This document shows, piece by piece, positions 14,456 to 22,464 of a stretch of 26,220 bases of DNA (its first letter is position 1; each line of letters begins with the position of its first letter). Origin of the DNA: Bacteroidales bacterium M6 (GTDB taxonomy: Bacteria > Bacteroidota > Bacteroidia > Bacteroidales > Muribaculaceae); assembly GCA_001689485.1 (NCBI GenBank), contig LUJQ01000051.1, forward strand, positions 52,951 to 79,170, in the 5' to 3' direction. The translations under genes and the position numbers were made by a program. The notes under the pieces were generated by a model. The model was not told the origin of the DNA. It worked only from the letters and a program-made list of their open reading frames with translations, and made no database searches.

Positions 14456-15154
14456 ATGAAAAAATATCTTGCGGAGTGTATCGGAACGATGTTCCTGGTC
14501 CTCCTTGCCTGCGGCAGCGCCGTATTGGCCGGTCCGAAAATCGGAGTGTTAGGTATCGGCCTTTGTTTCGGCCTGGTTTTGTTGTGCCTAGTCTACTGCA
14601 TAGGCAACATTTCAGGATGCCATGTCAACCCAGCCGTGTCGTTTGCCATGCTTCTCAGCGGGCGCATGAAGTTCAATGAGTTTTGCGGCTATGTTGTGTC
14701 GCAGCTTATTGGCGCCGCCATCGGTGCCGGATTCCTTTTTTGGTTTGTCAATATGGCACCCGGATTTGAATTCGGAGGCATCACCGGCAACAGCAACCTC
14801 GCCACCAATGTGCTCCAGCCGGGAGCCAATTCAGGCATGGCATTGGTAATGGAAGGGTTGTTCACATTCTTCTTCGTGATGGTAATCCTAGGAGCCACCG
14901 ATGAAAAGAAAGGATTCGGTAAATTTGCAGGTCTGGCCATCGGCCTGGCTCTCGGTTTGGTAAATATAGTAGGGATTCCCGTTGACAATTGCTCGGTCAA
15001 TCCCGCCCGCAGCTTCGGCCCGGCACTTTGGAGCCCCGAGGCATGGCCTGATTTCTGGATTATGGTTGTAGGCCCGCTTGCAGGAGCACTCCTAGCCGCT
15101 GTGTGCTGGAAAGCCGTATCCGGCTACGTCAATCCCAAAAGCATCGAAGGCTGA
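14456..15154 (+). CDS. aqpZ: Aquaporin Z-type MIP channel
   Basis: This is an inner-membrane water channel of the MIP family, 232 residues, with six helices and two half-helix loops. The two NPA boxes are at 58-60 (CHVNPAVSF) and 182-184 (CSVNPARSFGPAL), and the total length is that of AqpZ, shorter than GlpF-type glycerol channels. Aligning by eye to E. coli AqpZ, the aromatic/arginine filter (Phe43, His174, Thr183, Arg189) becomes Phe38, Asn170, Cys179 and Arg185. The His that normally narrows the pore for water is therefore Asn. The start at 14456 gives MKKYLAECIGT, the usual N-terminus. The gene stands alone, divergent from the UDG-like gene and convergent with efp over a shared terminator. 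Confidence 0.93.
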   Translation: MKKYLAECIGTMFLVLLACGSAVLAGPKIGVLGIGLCFGLVLLCLVYCIGNISGCHVNPAVSFAMLLSGRMKFNEFCGYVVSQLIGAAIGAGFLFWFVNMAPGFEFGGITGNSNLATNVLQPGANSGMALVMEGLFTFFFVMVILGATDEKKGFGKFAGLAIGLALGLVNIVGIPVDNCSVNPARSFGPALWSPEAWPDFWIMVVGPLAGALLAAVCWKAVSGYVNPKSIEG

Positions 15155-15192
15155 TTCCAAGAGTGGACGCCGCCCCACACTGATGTCCATAT

Positions 15193-15244
15193 AAACCAAT
15201 CGCGGTGTGTCAAATCGAAATATTTGACACACCGCGATTGGTTT
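15193..15244. terminator. Bidirectional terminator between aqpZ and efp
   Basis: A perfect 23-bp inverted repeat (15193-15215 with 15222-15244) has a 6-nt loop, AAACC at one end and GGTTT at the other, so each strand reads A-tract, GC stem, T-tract. It lies 38 bp past the aqpZ stop and 23 bp past the efp stop, between convergent genes. Confidence 0.9.
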
Positions 15245-15267
15245 TATTCACGATTATTGAAACCGTA

Positions 15268-15834
15268 TTATGCCTTTACACGTTCGAGGTAGTTACCGTT
15301 GCGGGTATCCACGCGCACTTTGTCACCGATGTTGCAGAACAGGGGCACACGGATTTCAGCCCCGGTCTCAACAGTTGCAGGTTTGAGGGTGTTGGTAGCG
15401 GTATCACCCTTGATACCCGGTTCGGTATATGTGATTTCGAGAACAACGTTTGCAGGCAGCTCGCAGGTAAGGATTGTTTCCGATGCTGCGTGAACCATAG
15501 CCTCTACAATATCCCCCTCTTTAAGGAACTGCACACCTTCGATGCTTTCACCGGGAAGGGCAATCTGCTCGAATGTCTCGGTATGCATGAAGTTGTAGCC
15601 CATATCGTCATGGTAGAGATACTGGTAGGGACGGCGTTCGATACGCACTTCGTTTACCTTCACTCCTGAGTTCCAGGTCTTGTCGAGGATACGTCCGGTT
15701 TTCACGTTGCGCAGTTTCGTACGCACGAAAGCCGGCCCCTTGCCAGGCTTCACATGAAGGAATTCAACGATAAAAAAGTAGTTGCCGTCAATGTCGAGGC
15801 ACATGCCGTTTTTAAAATCAGCTGTGGTTGCCAT
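15268..15834 (-). CDS. efp: Translation elongation factor P
   Basis: EF-P binds between the P and E sites and relieves ribosome stalling at polyproline stretches. The 188 residues cover the three beta-barrel domains. Domain I carries the tip loop HVKPGKGPAF with Lys32 at the position modified in many bacteria (Lys34 in E. coli), so this is the lysine type and not the arginine-rhamnosylated type. The C-terminal signature (KGDTATNTLKPATVETGAEIRVPLF, given here as its ends KGDT and VPLF) is intact. The ATG start gives MATTADFKNGM, as in other bacteria. The gene stands alone, with a strong consensus promoter at 15926-15955, a hairpin at the predicted mRNA 5' end, and the shared terminator behind it. 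No EpmA or EpmB homolog is in this window. Confidence 0.97.
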   Translation of the reverse strand: MATTADFKNGMCLDIDGNYFFIVEFLHVKPGKGPAFVRTKLRNVKTGRILDKTWNSGVKVNEVRIERRPYQYLYHDDMGYNFMHTETFEQIALPGESIEGVQFLKEGDIVEAMVHAASETILTCELPANVVLEITYTEPGIKGDTATNTLKPATVETGAEIRVPLFCNIGDKVRVDTRNGNYLERVKA

Positions 15835-15879
15835 AAATCGTTATTATTTCTTTGATATTTAAATATTTACTATTACAAT

Positions 15880-15924
15880 AAGGCCTTTCGGGCACCACCG
15901 GGGCACAACTCGGCGAAAAGCCTT
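15880..15924 (-). promoter_or_regulatory. 5'-terminal hairpin in the efp leader
   Basis: Arms 15880-15890 and 15914-15924 pair over 11 positions with one mismatch (AAGGC/GCCTT, then TTTCG/CGAAA). The predicted transcription start of the efp promoter falls inside the outer arm, so the mRNA would begin with this hairpin. It could stabilise the 5' end or regulate the mRNA. The loop is 23 nt and GC-rich. Confidence 0.45.
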
Positions 15925-15925
15925 G

Positions 15926-15955
15926 CAAAATTAGCAACTTTCCGCCGATTTGCAA
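15926..15955 (-). promoter_or_regulatory. efp promoter (TTG, 19 bp, TAATTTTG)
   Basis: On the minus strand, TTG at 15955-15953 and TAATTTTG at 15933-15926 are separated by exactly 19 bp, the textbook spacing and consensus for the Bacteroidetes primary sigma factor. The start of transcription is expected near 15920, about 86 nt before the efp ATG. Confidence 0.75.
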
Positions 15956-16081
15956 AACCGCTGCTGTTAAAATTCACCCGCCCGCCCTCAAAAACAGGCA
16001 ATTTGGCAATGTCAGCGGCGATTTCACAAAAGTTCGTTGCCTACAACACCTCCGACGCATGGATTATAGGGATTTTTTGAG

Positions 16082-16089
16082 TAATTTTG
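16082..16089 (+). promoter_or_regulatory. Candidate -7 box for ftsK
   Basis: TAATTTTG matches TAnnTTTG and lies 27 bp before the ftsK ATG. Only a weak TGG stands near the -33 position. A second near-match (TAAACTTTG) follows at 16092-16100, so the exact start site is uncertain. Confidence 0.4.
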
Positions 16090-16116
16090 CGTAAACTTTG
16101 CACCTGACTTATCACA

Positions 16117-19059
16117 ATGAACGAATATAACTATGCATCCCAGGGTGCTGACTACCGGGTAGATTACGATCCCGACCTTATTGCCGAACGCCCGTTGCAG
16201 AGGCGTCAAAGAAACGAACGTATAAACGACAACAGCCGTGACAGAGGTTCGGACGAGACCGACAACGGGGCTAAAACATCGGCACGACGCGAAACCACGG
16301 CACCCCCAAAAGAAAGAAACACCCGCGACACCACTGCCCGCAAACGTGAAAGCAAGCCACGCCGTGCAAAACGGCCATGGAAAGAGGCAGGTATTGTTAA
16401 ATTTCTCTGCGACAAACGTTTTCATGCCGTTGTCGGGGTGGCTTTGGTATTTTTGGCGGTGTATATCTCCGTCGCAGCAATTTCATTCCTGCGTTCCGGC
16501 TCCGAAGACCAAAGCGTGGTAAGTTCCATGTCGGTCAGCCAGATTGTCCAAACCGGCACAAAAGTGGAAAACAGTGCCGGGCCTGTCGGGGCTCGTCTTG
16601 CCCAATCCGTAATAGTGGAAGGGCTTGGATTGGGTTCCGTCGCCTTGGTAATATATCTGGGATTGGTCGGATTATCCCTGATGGGATTCCGTAAAACAGG
16701 TTTTTGGTCGCTTACTTTCAAATCCTTGCTAGTGGCTATAGCCATATCCATGGTGCTGGGACTTATAAGCCTTTGGCTAGGGTTGGAATCCAACCTGGGA
16801 GGCTATCACGGCCACTATATAAATGCCGCAATTATCGGTTATCTCGACTGGATTGGCGCAAGCCTTATCGGATTGCTATTGATAATATCCGTGTTCTATG
16901 TATATATCAACGACATCCTCAAGCTCTATAACCGTTACCGTGCAATGCGCAATGCGCATAAGGCAAAAGCCGAACAGGCCAGGATGGAATTAGAGGAGAG
17001 CCGCGAAAAGGTTCGCCGCGCAATGGCCGAGGCCGACCGTGACGAGAACGAACCACAGCCGGAAGCAGAAACAGCCACATCGGAAAAATCACATCCCGTA
17101 TCACTCGGTTTCGAGGACACCCCTGCCGAGAACGACGAGGATATGTATGCAATAAACGCAGACACGCCACGCACACCTATCCAACCCGCTTATCAACACA
17201 TCCACGTTGCCGAACAGGGATTATGGCGCAACGAAGCACAAAATGAGGCTTACAACCATAATGACGCATATAATCGCGAGGATGAAACGCCCGATACCGC
17301 CCCACTGACTGCAACAACTGCCGAACCTCAGGTCAATCATCACACACCGATTTATCATGAGGATAAAGTTTATCATGAGGACAAAGCGGCCGGGTACTCC
17401 CAGCCTACAACAACCACCGTCCGTCAAGAGCCAGAGCCGGAACCCCAACCAACTGAAGCGCCGGTTGCCGTAGAAAAAACTGAGAAAAACAACGCACTTG
17501 AAATGCCAGCACTGGAGGTGGTGACAAACTCCATCGAAGTTGCAAAATCCGAGAACACCTCCTCCTACGATCCCACAGCCGAGCTGTCACGCTACAGAAT
17601 GCCCGGACTCGACCTCCTGCGCGATGTCCCGGTCAAAGCAAACAGTGTCGACCTGGAGGAGCAGGAGGAAAACAAGGAACGAATCACCAAAACCCTCAAC
17701 GACTACGGAATAGCCATAAGCCACATCCAGGCCACAGTAGGCCCCACCGTAACCCTCTACGAAATCATACCTGCGGAAGGGGTGCGCATCGCCAAAATCA
17801 AACGACTGGAAGATGACATAGCCATGAGCCTCGCCGCATTGGGTATCCGCATCATCGCACCCATACCCGGAAAAGGCACAATCGGTATCGAAGTCCCCAA
17901 TAAAGACCCACAGACGGTTTCCATACGCTCCATCCTGGGCTCAAAAAAGTTCCAGGAATGCAAACAACAGCTGCCGATGGCTATGGGGGCAACAATATCT
18001 AACGAAGTCTATATCGCAGATTTATGCAAGATGCCGCACCTGCTTGTGGCCGGTGCGACAGGTATGGGTAAATCTGTCGGGCTCAACACCATTATAGCCT
18101 CGCTGCTCTATAAAAAGCACCCGGCCGAACTGAAATTCGTGCTTATCGACCCGAAGATGGTGGAGTTCAGCCTCTACAGCGTCCTGGAGCGTCACTACCT
18201 CGCAAAACTCCCCGACGAGGAAGAAGCCGTGGTCACATCAATGGATAAGGTCCTGGCCACCCTTAACTCGCTCTGCGTGGAGATGGATCAACGTTATATG
18301 CTGCTGCGCGATGCGAACGTACGCTCCATAACCGAATACAACGAACGGTTTGTCGAAAAGCGCCTCAACCCTGAAAAAGGGCATCGCTACCTCCCCTACA
18401 TCGTCATGATTGTGGATGAGTTCGCCGACCTTATTATGACCGCAGGGAAAGAGGTGGAAAAGCCGATTGCACGTATCGCACAGAAGGCACGTGCCGTGGG
18501 GATGCATATGATTATCGCAACCCAGCGCCCGTCGACCAACGTAATCACCGGCATTATCAAAGCCAACTTCCCAGGCCGTATCGCATTCCGCGTATCGCAG
18601 ATGGTCGACTCGAAAACAATCCTCGACCGCACCGGTGCAAACCAGCTGATAGGGCGCGGCGACATGCTGTTCTCGCATAACGGCACCCTCGACCGTGTGC
18701 AATGCGCGTTTATCGATACGCCCGAGGTCCAAGCCATATGCGACCATATAGACGCACAGGCCGGCTACGAACATGCCTATTATCTCCCAGAACCCATAAT
18801 CGAGGCTGACCCGTCGGCAGCAGGCTCGCTCACCGACCGCGACCCGCTGTTTGACGAAGCGGCCGAAATCGTGGTAACAACAGGAGTGGCCTCAACATCG
18901 TCGCTCCAACGGCGTTATTCAATCGGCTATAACCGCGCCGGCAAAATAATGGACCAATTGGAAGCTGCAGGAATCGTAGGTCCCTCACAAGGTGGCAAAC
19001 CCCGTCAGGTATTAATCGACCAGATGCAACTCGGTTCCATTATCCGCTCATTTGAATAA
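16117..19059 (+). CDS. ftsK: DNA translocase FtsK/SpoIIIE
   Basis: FtsK is a septum-anchored, ATP-driven DNA pump that clears and resolves chromosome termini at division. The protein is 980 residues. The N-terminus is cytoplasmic and very charged (1-100). Four membrane helices lie at about 104-124, 168-190, 203-222 and 247-266. A disordered linker, rich in Glu, Pro and Thr, runs from about 280 to 510. The RecA-like motor has Walker A GATGMGKS at 646-653 and Walker B MIVDEFADLI with Asp767-Glu768. The C-terminal winged-helix gamma domain (about 910-975, SSLQRRYSIGYNRAGKIMDQL) reads the polarity sequences. The linker contains a duplicated YHEDK. The downstream lolA-like and trxB genes are close and probably cotranscribed. 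Confidence 0.96.
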   Translation: MNEYNYASQGADYRVDYDPDLIAERPLQRRQRNERINDNSRDRGSDETDNGAKTSARRETTAPPKERNTRDTTARKRESKPRRAKRPWKEAGIVKFLCDKRFHAVVGVALVFLAVYISVAAISFLRSGSEDQSVVSSMSVSQIVQTGTKVENSAGPVGARLAQSVIVEGLGLGSVALVIYLGLVGLSLMGFRKTGFWSLTFKSLLVAIAISMVLGLISLWLGLESNLGGYHGHYINAAIIGYLDWIGASLIGLLLIISVFYVYINDILKLYNRYRAMRNAHKAKAEQARMELEESREKVRRAMAEADRDENEPQPEAETATSEKSHPVSLGFEDTPAENDEDMYAINADTPRTPIQPAYQHIHVAEQGLWRNEAQNEAYNHNDAYNREDETPDTAPLTATTAEPQVNHHTPIYHEDKVYHEDKAAGYSQPTTTTVRQEPEPEPQPTEAPVAVEKTEKNNALEMPALEVVTNSIEVAKSENTSSYDPTAELSRYRMPGLDLLRDVPVKANSVDLEEQEENKERITKTLNDYGIAISHIQATVGPTVTLYEIIPAEGVRIAKIKRLEDDIAMSLAALGIRIIAPIPGKGTIGIEVPNKDPQTVSIRSILGSKKFQECKQQLPMAMGATISNEVYIADLCKMPHLLVAGATGMGKSVGLNTIIASLLYKKHPAELKFVLIDPKMVEFSLYSVLERHYLAKLPDEEEAVVTSMDKVLATLNSLCVEMDQRYMLLRDANVRSITEYNERFVEKRLNPEKGHRYLPYIVMIVDEFADLIMTAGKEVEKPIARIAQKARAVGMHMIIATQRPSTNVITGIIKANFPGRIAFRVSQMVDSKTILDRTGANQLIGRGDMLFSHNGTLDRVQCAFIDTPEVQAICDHIDAQAGYEHAYYLPEPIIEADPSAAGSLTDRDPLFDEAAEIVVTTGVASTSSLQRRYSIGYNRAGKIMDQLEAAGIVGPSQGGKPRQVLIDQMQLGSIIRSFE
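17351..17386 (+). repeat. Two-copy 18-bp tandem repeat inside ftsK
   Basis: Two 18-bp units (17351-17368 and 17369-17386) differ at one base and encode consecutive YHEDK peptides in the disordered linker of FtsK. The repeat is in frame, so gain or loss of a unit would change linker length without a frameshift. Confidence 0.85.
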
Positions 19060-19145
19060 CTGCCGTAATTGCGATTACCTCGATATCCGACAGAAGTCAG
19101 ACCCTATGCGCAAGAACCATGGCGCATTAACAATTGTTACCCTTT

Positions 19146-19769
19146 ATGATGAAATTCCGAACAATAATCATACTGTTATCCGCATTGTTGCCAGCTGTAA
19201 TGCACGCTGCCGGGAGCGCCGGCACTTCCGCATCAGAAGTGCTCAGGCAGGCTGTCGCAACGATGAAAAAAGCGCCTTCCATCGAAGCTGCGTTCACAGC
19301 TACATCGGGCAACGTTTCCACCTCAGGCAACATATTGTTATCAGGGAACCGTTTCAAACTTTCCACGCCCGATATAACCACATGGTTCGACGGAAGAACC
19401 CAGTGGGCATATTCCCCGGCAGCAGGCGAGGTAAACCTGTCGGAACCCACCGCCGAAGAGCTACGGCAAATAAATCCCTTTGCCATTATCGCAGGTATGC
19501 AGGCCGATTATACGCCACGACGCCTGCAAAGCGCCACCGGGACTGACCGCATAGAACTTATCCCGAAAGGGAAGAGTGAATATCGGAAAATTATAGTTAC
19601 CTTTAACGGCGCTACGAAATTCCCGTCGGAAATAGCAGTGACATCGGTCGACAACTCAACGACAACGATTAAAATCCGCAGCATCCGGACAGGGAAGAAA
19701 CTCTCAGATTCAGCTTTCCGTTTCAGTCAAAAGGCTTATCCGGGAGTGGAAATAGTCGATTTGAGATAA
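19146..19769 (+). CDS. LolA-like outer-membrane lipoprotein carrier
   Basis: This is a probable periplasmic carrier that takes lipoproteins from the inner to the outer membrane. The 207 residues begin with a signal peptide (MMKFRTIIILLSALLPAVMHA). They continue as a LolA-type beta-sandwich: LRQAVATMKKAPSIEAAFTAT, then the strand pair SGNILLSGNRFKLSTPDITTWFDG (here by its ends), TQWAYSPAAGEVNLSEP and a C-terminal KAYPGVEIVDLR. The ATGs at 19146 and 19149 are both good starts; a TTG four codons earlier at 19134 is less likely. It sits between ftsK (86 bp upstream) and trxB (44 bp downstream). Identity within the LolA/LolB fold family is by motif and context, not by a search. Confidence 0.85.
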   Translation: MMKFRTIIILLSALLPAVMHAAGSAGTSASEVLRQAVATMKKAPSIEAAFTATSGNVSTSGNILLSGNRFKLSTPDITTWFDGRTQWAYSPAAGEVNLSEPTAEELRQINPFAIIAGMQADYTPRRLQSATGTDRIELIPKGKSEYRKIIVTFNGATKFPSEIAVTSVDNSTTTIKIRSIRTGKKLSDSAFRFSQKAYPGVEIVDLR

Positions 19770-19813
19770 GGCTGCAATCAAAACCAACGTGAAAACCTAA
19801 CATTAAAAATATC

Positions 19814-20752
19814 ATGGCAGAAATTATAACCAAATGCGCAATCATCGGCGGAGGACCTGCAGGCTACACCGCCGCAATCTATGCATCACGGGCCAATCTG
19901 GCACCAATCCTCGTTGAAGGGATGCAACCCGGCGGCCAGCTGACCACCACCACCGAAGTGGAAAATTTCCCCGGCTATCCCCAAGGTGTAAGCGGCACCG
20001 AGATGATGGAGGAGTTCCGCCTGCAGGCACAGCGGTTCGGCGCCGACATAAGGCTCGGAATTATAACGGATGCCGACCTGTCACAGCGCCCCTTCCGCCT
20101 TACACTCGATAACGGCGATGTAATAGTTGCCCGCACAGTCATTATCGCGACGGGGGCGTCAGCACGTTATCTCGGACTACCTGACGAACAAAAATATAAG
20201 GGCATGGGGGTATCGGCATGTGCCACATGCGACGGGTTCTTTTACCGCAAGCGCACAGTAGCAGTGGTGGGCGGCGGCGACACGGCATGCGAAGAAGCCG
20301 TTTACCTCGCATCGCTCGCATCGCAGGTCTATCTGATTGTTCGCAAACCATTCTTACGTGCATCTAAGGTGATGCAGCAACGCGTTGCCGACACACCCAA
20401 CATCAAAGTGCTATTCAACTGCAACACCGAAGGGCTGTATGGTGACGACGTGGTTGAAGGCGCACACATCGTGGAAAACCTTGGCACGCCCGATGAACGT
20501 CGATTCGACCTGCCTATCGACGGGTTCTTCCTCGCCATAGGGCATACCCCGAACACCACGCTGTTCCACAACCAGCTCGACCTGGATGCCGAAGGTTACA
20601 TCAAGGTCGAATCACCATCCACCCGCACAAGCGTTCCAGGCGTATTCGCCGCAGGCGACGTCAGCGACCCGTTCTACCGCCAGGCTGTCAATGCCGCCGG
20701 TTCCGGATGCCGTGCCGCCATGGATGCCGAGCGCTTCCTCATCGAGGATTGA
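19814..20752 (+). CDS. trxB: Thioredoxin reductase (NADPH)
   Basis: TrxB is a cytoplasmic FAD enzyme that passes electrons from NADPH to thioredoxin. The 312 residues are a normal length for the low-molecular-weight type. The FAD-binding GGGPAG is at 12-17, followed by the GGQL segment (40-43). The redox pair CATC is Cys136 and Cys139 in VSACATCDGFF. The NADPH-binding GGGDTA is at 153-158. The C-terminal FAD motif is GVFAAGDV. All catalytic parts are present. The start at 19814 gives MAEIITKCAIIGGGPAG. It is probably the last gene of the ftsK operon and is followed by a long gap with hairpins. Confidence 0.97.
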   Translation: MAEIITKCAIIGGGPAGYTAAIYASRANLAPILVEGMQPGGQLTTTTEVENFPGYPQGVSGTEMMEEFRLQAQRFGADIRLGIITDADLSQRPFRLTLDNGDVIVARTVIIATGASARYLGLPDEQKYKGMGVSACATCDGFFYRKRTVAVVGGGDTACEEAVYLASLASQVYLIVRKPFLRASKVMQQRVADTPNIKVLFNCNTEGLYGDDVVEGAHIVENLGTPDERRFDLPIDGFFLAIGHTPNTTLFHNQLDLDAEGYIKVESPSTRTSVPGVFAAGDVSDPFYRQAVNAAGSGCRAAMDAERFLIED

Positions 20753-20771
20753 TAATTATAAGAGGGCACTT

Positions 20772-20816
20772 AGAGATTGTCTAAAATTTTTTCCAAAAGA
20801 TTTTTAGACAATCTCT
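20772..20816. repeat. 15-bp inverted repeat downstream of trxB
   Basis: Arms AGAGATTGTCTAAAA (20772-20786) and its exact reverse complement (20802-20816) flank a 15-nt A/T-rich spacer. No T-tract follows on the plus strand, so it is not a standard terminator. It may be a short dispersed palindrome or a miniature element; no target duplication was visible. Confidence 0.6.
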
Positions 20817-20897
20817 TAGTGGATTCCCTGGCGACATCTTGCCAGGTTCCCTATCAGCCCGACTATCCTACATAGCATACAACTTTACCCTGTGAAC

Positions 20898-20919
20898 GCC
20901 GGAGCCGTTTGGCTCCGGC
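20898..20919 (+). terminator. GC-rich hairpin, possible trxB terminator
   Basis: A perfect 9-bp stem GCCGGAGCC/GGCTCCGGC with loop GTTT is followed by a C/T-rich run ending CCTTTTCC. The stem is very stable, but the tail is poor in T, so termination is plausible and not certain. It lies about 150 bp past the trxB stop. Confidence 0.4.
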
Positions 20920-21080
20920 CCCCCCTTCCCCCTTTTCCGCCTGTCAAAAACACGGACAATCCCAGCAGTCAATCAGTAACGACACAGCAACGCCTTAATG
21001 AGAATAATACGAAAGTCGTTACCACCGGGTGTGCAACAGCCATCCGTTCATAGTAAAAATACCAGTAATCTTTTTTCACT

Positions 21081-21695
21081 ATGGGAAAGGATATGCCAAA
21101 TTTAGATTCCTCCCTGTTCAGGATAAACCTGCCCACATCCCAACCAAGGCCAGGGGTGCTGCTTGTTGCAGAACCATTCTTGCGCGAGGATTATTTCAAT
21201 CATGCTGTCATTACCCTCATCGAATACGATAAGGATAAATCATCAATGGGACTTGTGCTGAACAAACCCACAGGCTATACCCTCGGAGAAGCCATAGAGG
21301 GTATAGATGATAACATCGACACCCCGATTTATTGCGGGGGCCCGGTGTCATGCGACCGCATGTTCTACATCCATTCTCTTGGCAACGAATTTCCCCATTC
21401 CCGCAAGCTTTCCGATGACCTGTATATCGGCGGCGATTTCGAAAGCGTCAAATCCTATGTCAACATGGGGCTACCCACAGAGGGTATCATACGCTTTTTT
21501 GTGGGCTACAGCGGCTGGGATCCGGGGCAGCTTGAAGAGGAAATAACCCGCCATGTATGGGCCGTGGCACCACGTCCTGCCAACAGCGAGATTTTACGTG
21601 AGGACGGCGATTCGTTCTGGTACCACATAGTCCGCTCGATGGGGGCAAAATACCGTAACTGGCTTTACCATCCCCTGAATCCACAATTCAATTAA
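21081..21695 (+). CDS. YqgE/AlgH family protein
   Basis: This is a conserved cytoplasmic protein of the YqgE/AlgH (DUF179) family, whose biochemical role is not settled. The 204 residues show the family pattern: PRPGVLLVAEPFLREDYFNHAVITL (ends PRPG and ITL), SMGLVLNKPTG, the glycine-rich YCGGPVS, and RFFVGYSGWDPGQLEEE. The start at 21081 gives MGKDMPNLD; an ATG four codons later is also possible. It stands alone behind the long gap and ends in a hairpin shared with folE. Confidence 0.92.
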   Translation: MGKDMPNLDSSLFRINLPTSQPRPGVLLVAEPFLREDYFNHAVITLIEYDKDKSSMGLVLNKPTGYTLGEAIEGIDDNIDTPIYCGGPVSCDRMFYIHSLGNEFPHSRKLSDDLYIGGDFESVKSYVNMGLPTEGIIRFFVGYSGWDPGQLEEEITRHVWAVAPRPANSEILREDGDSFWYHIVRSMGAKYRNWLYHPLNPQFN

Positions 21696-21703
21696 ACAAA
21701 CAA

Positions 21704-21735
21704 ATGGCGATGTATCAAACGTGACACATCGCCAT
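21704..21735. terminator. Hairpin between yqgE and folE
   Basis: A 14-position stem with one mismatch (21704-21717 with 21722-21735) has a 4-nt loop, AACG. It lies between convergent genes, 9 bp past the yqgE stop and 76 bp past the folE stop. T-tracts are weak on both sides (ATATCTGTTCT on +), so it is a likely but imperfect bidirectional terminator. Confidence 0.65.
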
Positions 21736-21810
21736 ATCTGTTCTATAACCGCATGGACACAGACCGTTCACAAACGGTTCATATGACATAATCAATCCGT
21801 CTCACCACCA

Positions 21811-22428
21811 TCAGCGAGAAATCATAGCGAAAAATTCCTGTCTGAGTTGGGTATTATTCACAAATTCGCCGGAATAATCAATAGTGTCGGTAACAGCCAT
21901 CTGCTTTTCGACCCCGCGCATCTGCATGCACAAGTGCCGGGCATTGCACACCACGATTACCCCCTTGGCCGATAAGGTTTCGGTAACCTCACGGCATATT
22001 TCGGCGGTAAGCCGTTCCTGTACCTGAAGTTTTCGGGCTATGGCATTTACAAGCCGGGGAAGTTTACTCAGCCCGATCATCGAACCGTCAGGGATATAAC
22101 CTATGCTGACAGTGCCGAAAAAAGGCAGTATATGGTGCTCGCAAAACGAGTAGAACTCTATATCCTTGACCACTACCATCCGAGAACCGGCATATTCGAA
22201 AATAGCCTGCTCTAGAATCTCACGTGGCTGCTGACGGTATCCCTGTGTTGCAAACCACATGGCTTTGGCAGCACGCATAGGGGTTTTGAGAAGCCCCTCC
22301 CTTTCGGGATTCTCCCCTATCAGCTTTATTATCTCCCGGTAATGACCGGCAATAGCCTCGATTCTCTGAAGCTCGTCTGCCGGATATCCGCCGGTTTCAA
22401 ATTCCGATGTATCGCAACTCATAATCAA
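21811..22428 (-). CDS. folE: GTP cyclohydrolase I
   Basis: FolE converts GTP to 7,8-dihydroneopterin triphosphate, the first step of folate and other pterin pathways. The 205 residues have the type IA signature: zinc ligands Cys96 and His99 in SFCEHHILPF and Cys167 in RHLCMQMRGV, with the substrate segment SKLPRLVNAIARKLQVQERLT between them. The start at 22428 has a second ATG two codons later; either works. It lies 36 bp behind the SPOR gene, so it is probably the last gene of the tpiA, SPOR, folE string. Confidence 0.96.
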   Translation of the reverse strand: MIMSCDTSEFETGGYPADELQRIEAIAGHYREIIKLIGENPEREGLLKTPMRAAKAMWFATQGYRQQPREILEQAIFEYAGSRMVVVKDIEFYSFCEHHILPFFGTVSIGYIPDGSMIGLSKLPRLVNAIARKLQVQERLTAEICREVTETLSAKGVIVVCNARHLCMQMRGVEKQMAVTDTIDYSGEFVNNTQLRQEFFAMISR

Positions 22429-22464
22429 TGAAACACGATTTTATAGTTCGTTTTCATATTCAAA

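Larger units (their letters stand above)
20753..21080. other. Gene-free gap between trxB and yqgE with three hairpins
   Basis: This 328-bp gap holds an A/T-rich 15-bp inverted repeat (20772-20816), a CCTGGC/GCCAGG hairpin (20827-20832 with 20841-20846) and a strong GC hairpin (20898-20919) followed by a C/T-rich run. No ORF, tRNA or TAnnTTTG box was recognised. It must contain the trxB transcript end and the yqgE promoter. A short mobile palindromic element is possible. Confidence 0.55.

Noticed and set aside
16024..16425. 133-codon minus-strand frame over the ftsK start
   Set aside because: It overlaps the ftsK promoter and N-terminus, is Val/Phe/Cys-rich, and shows no motif.
19128..19139. 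Perfect 12-bp palindrome TAACAATTGTTA before the lolA-like gene
   Set aside because: It is short and A/T-rich inside an apparent operon; too likely to be chance to call an operator.
20772..20816. Insertion-sequence end or intrinsic terminator
   Set aside because: No transposase, no partner repeat, no target duplication and no T-tract after the stem; kept only as an inverted repeat.
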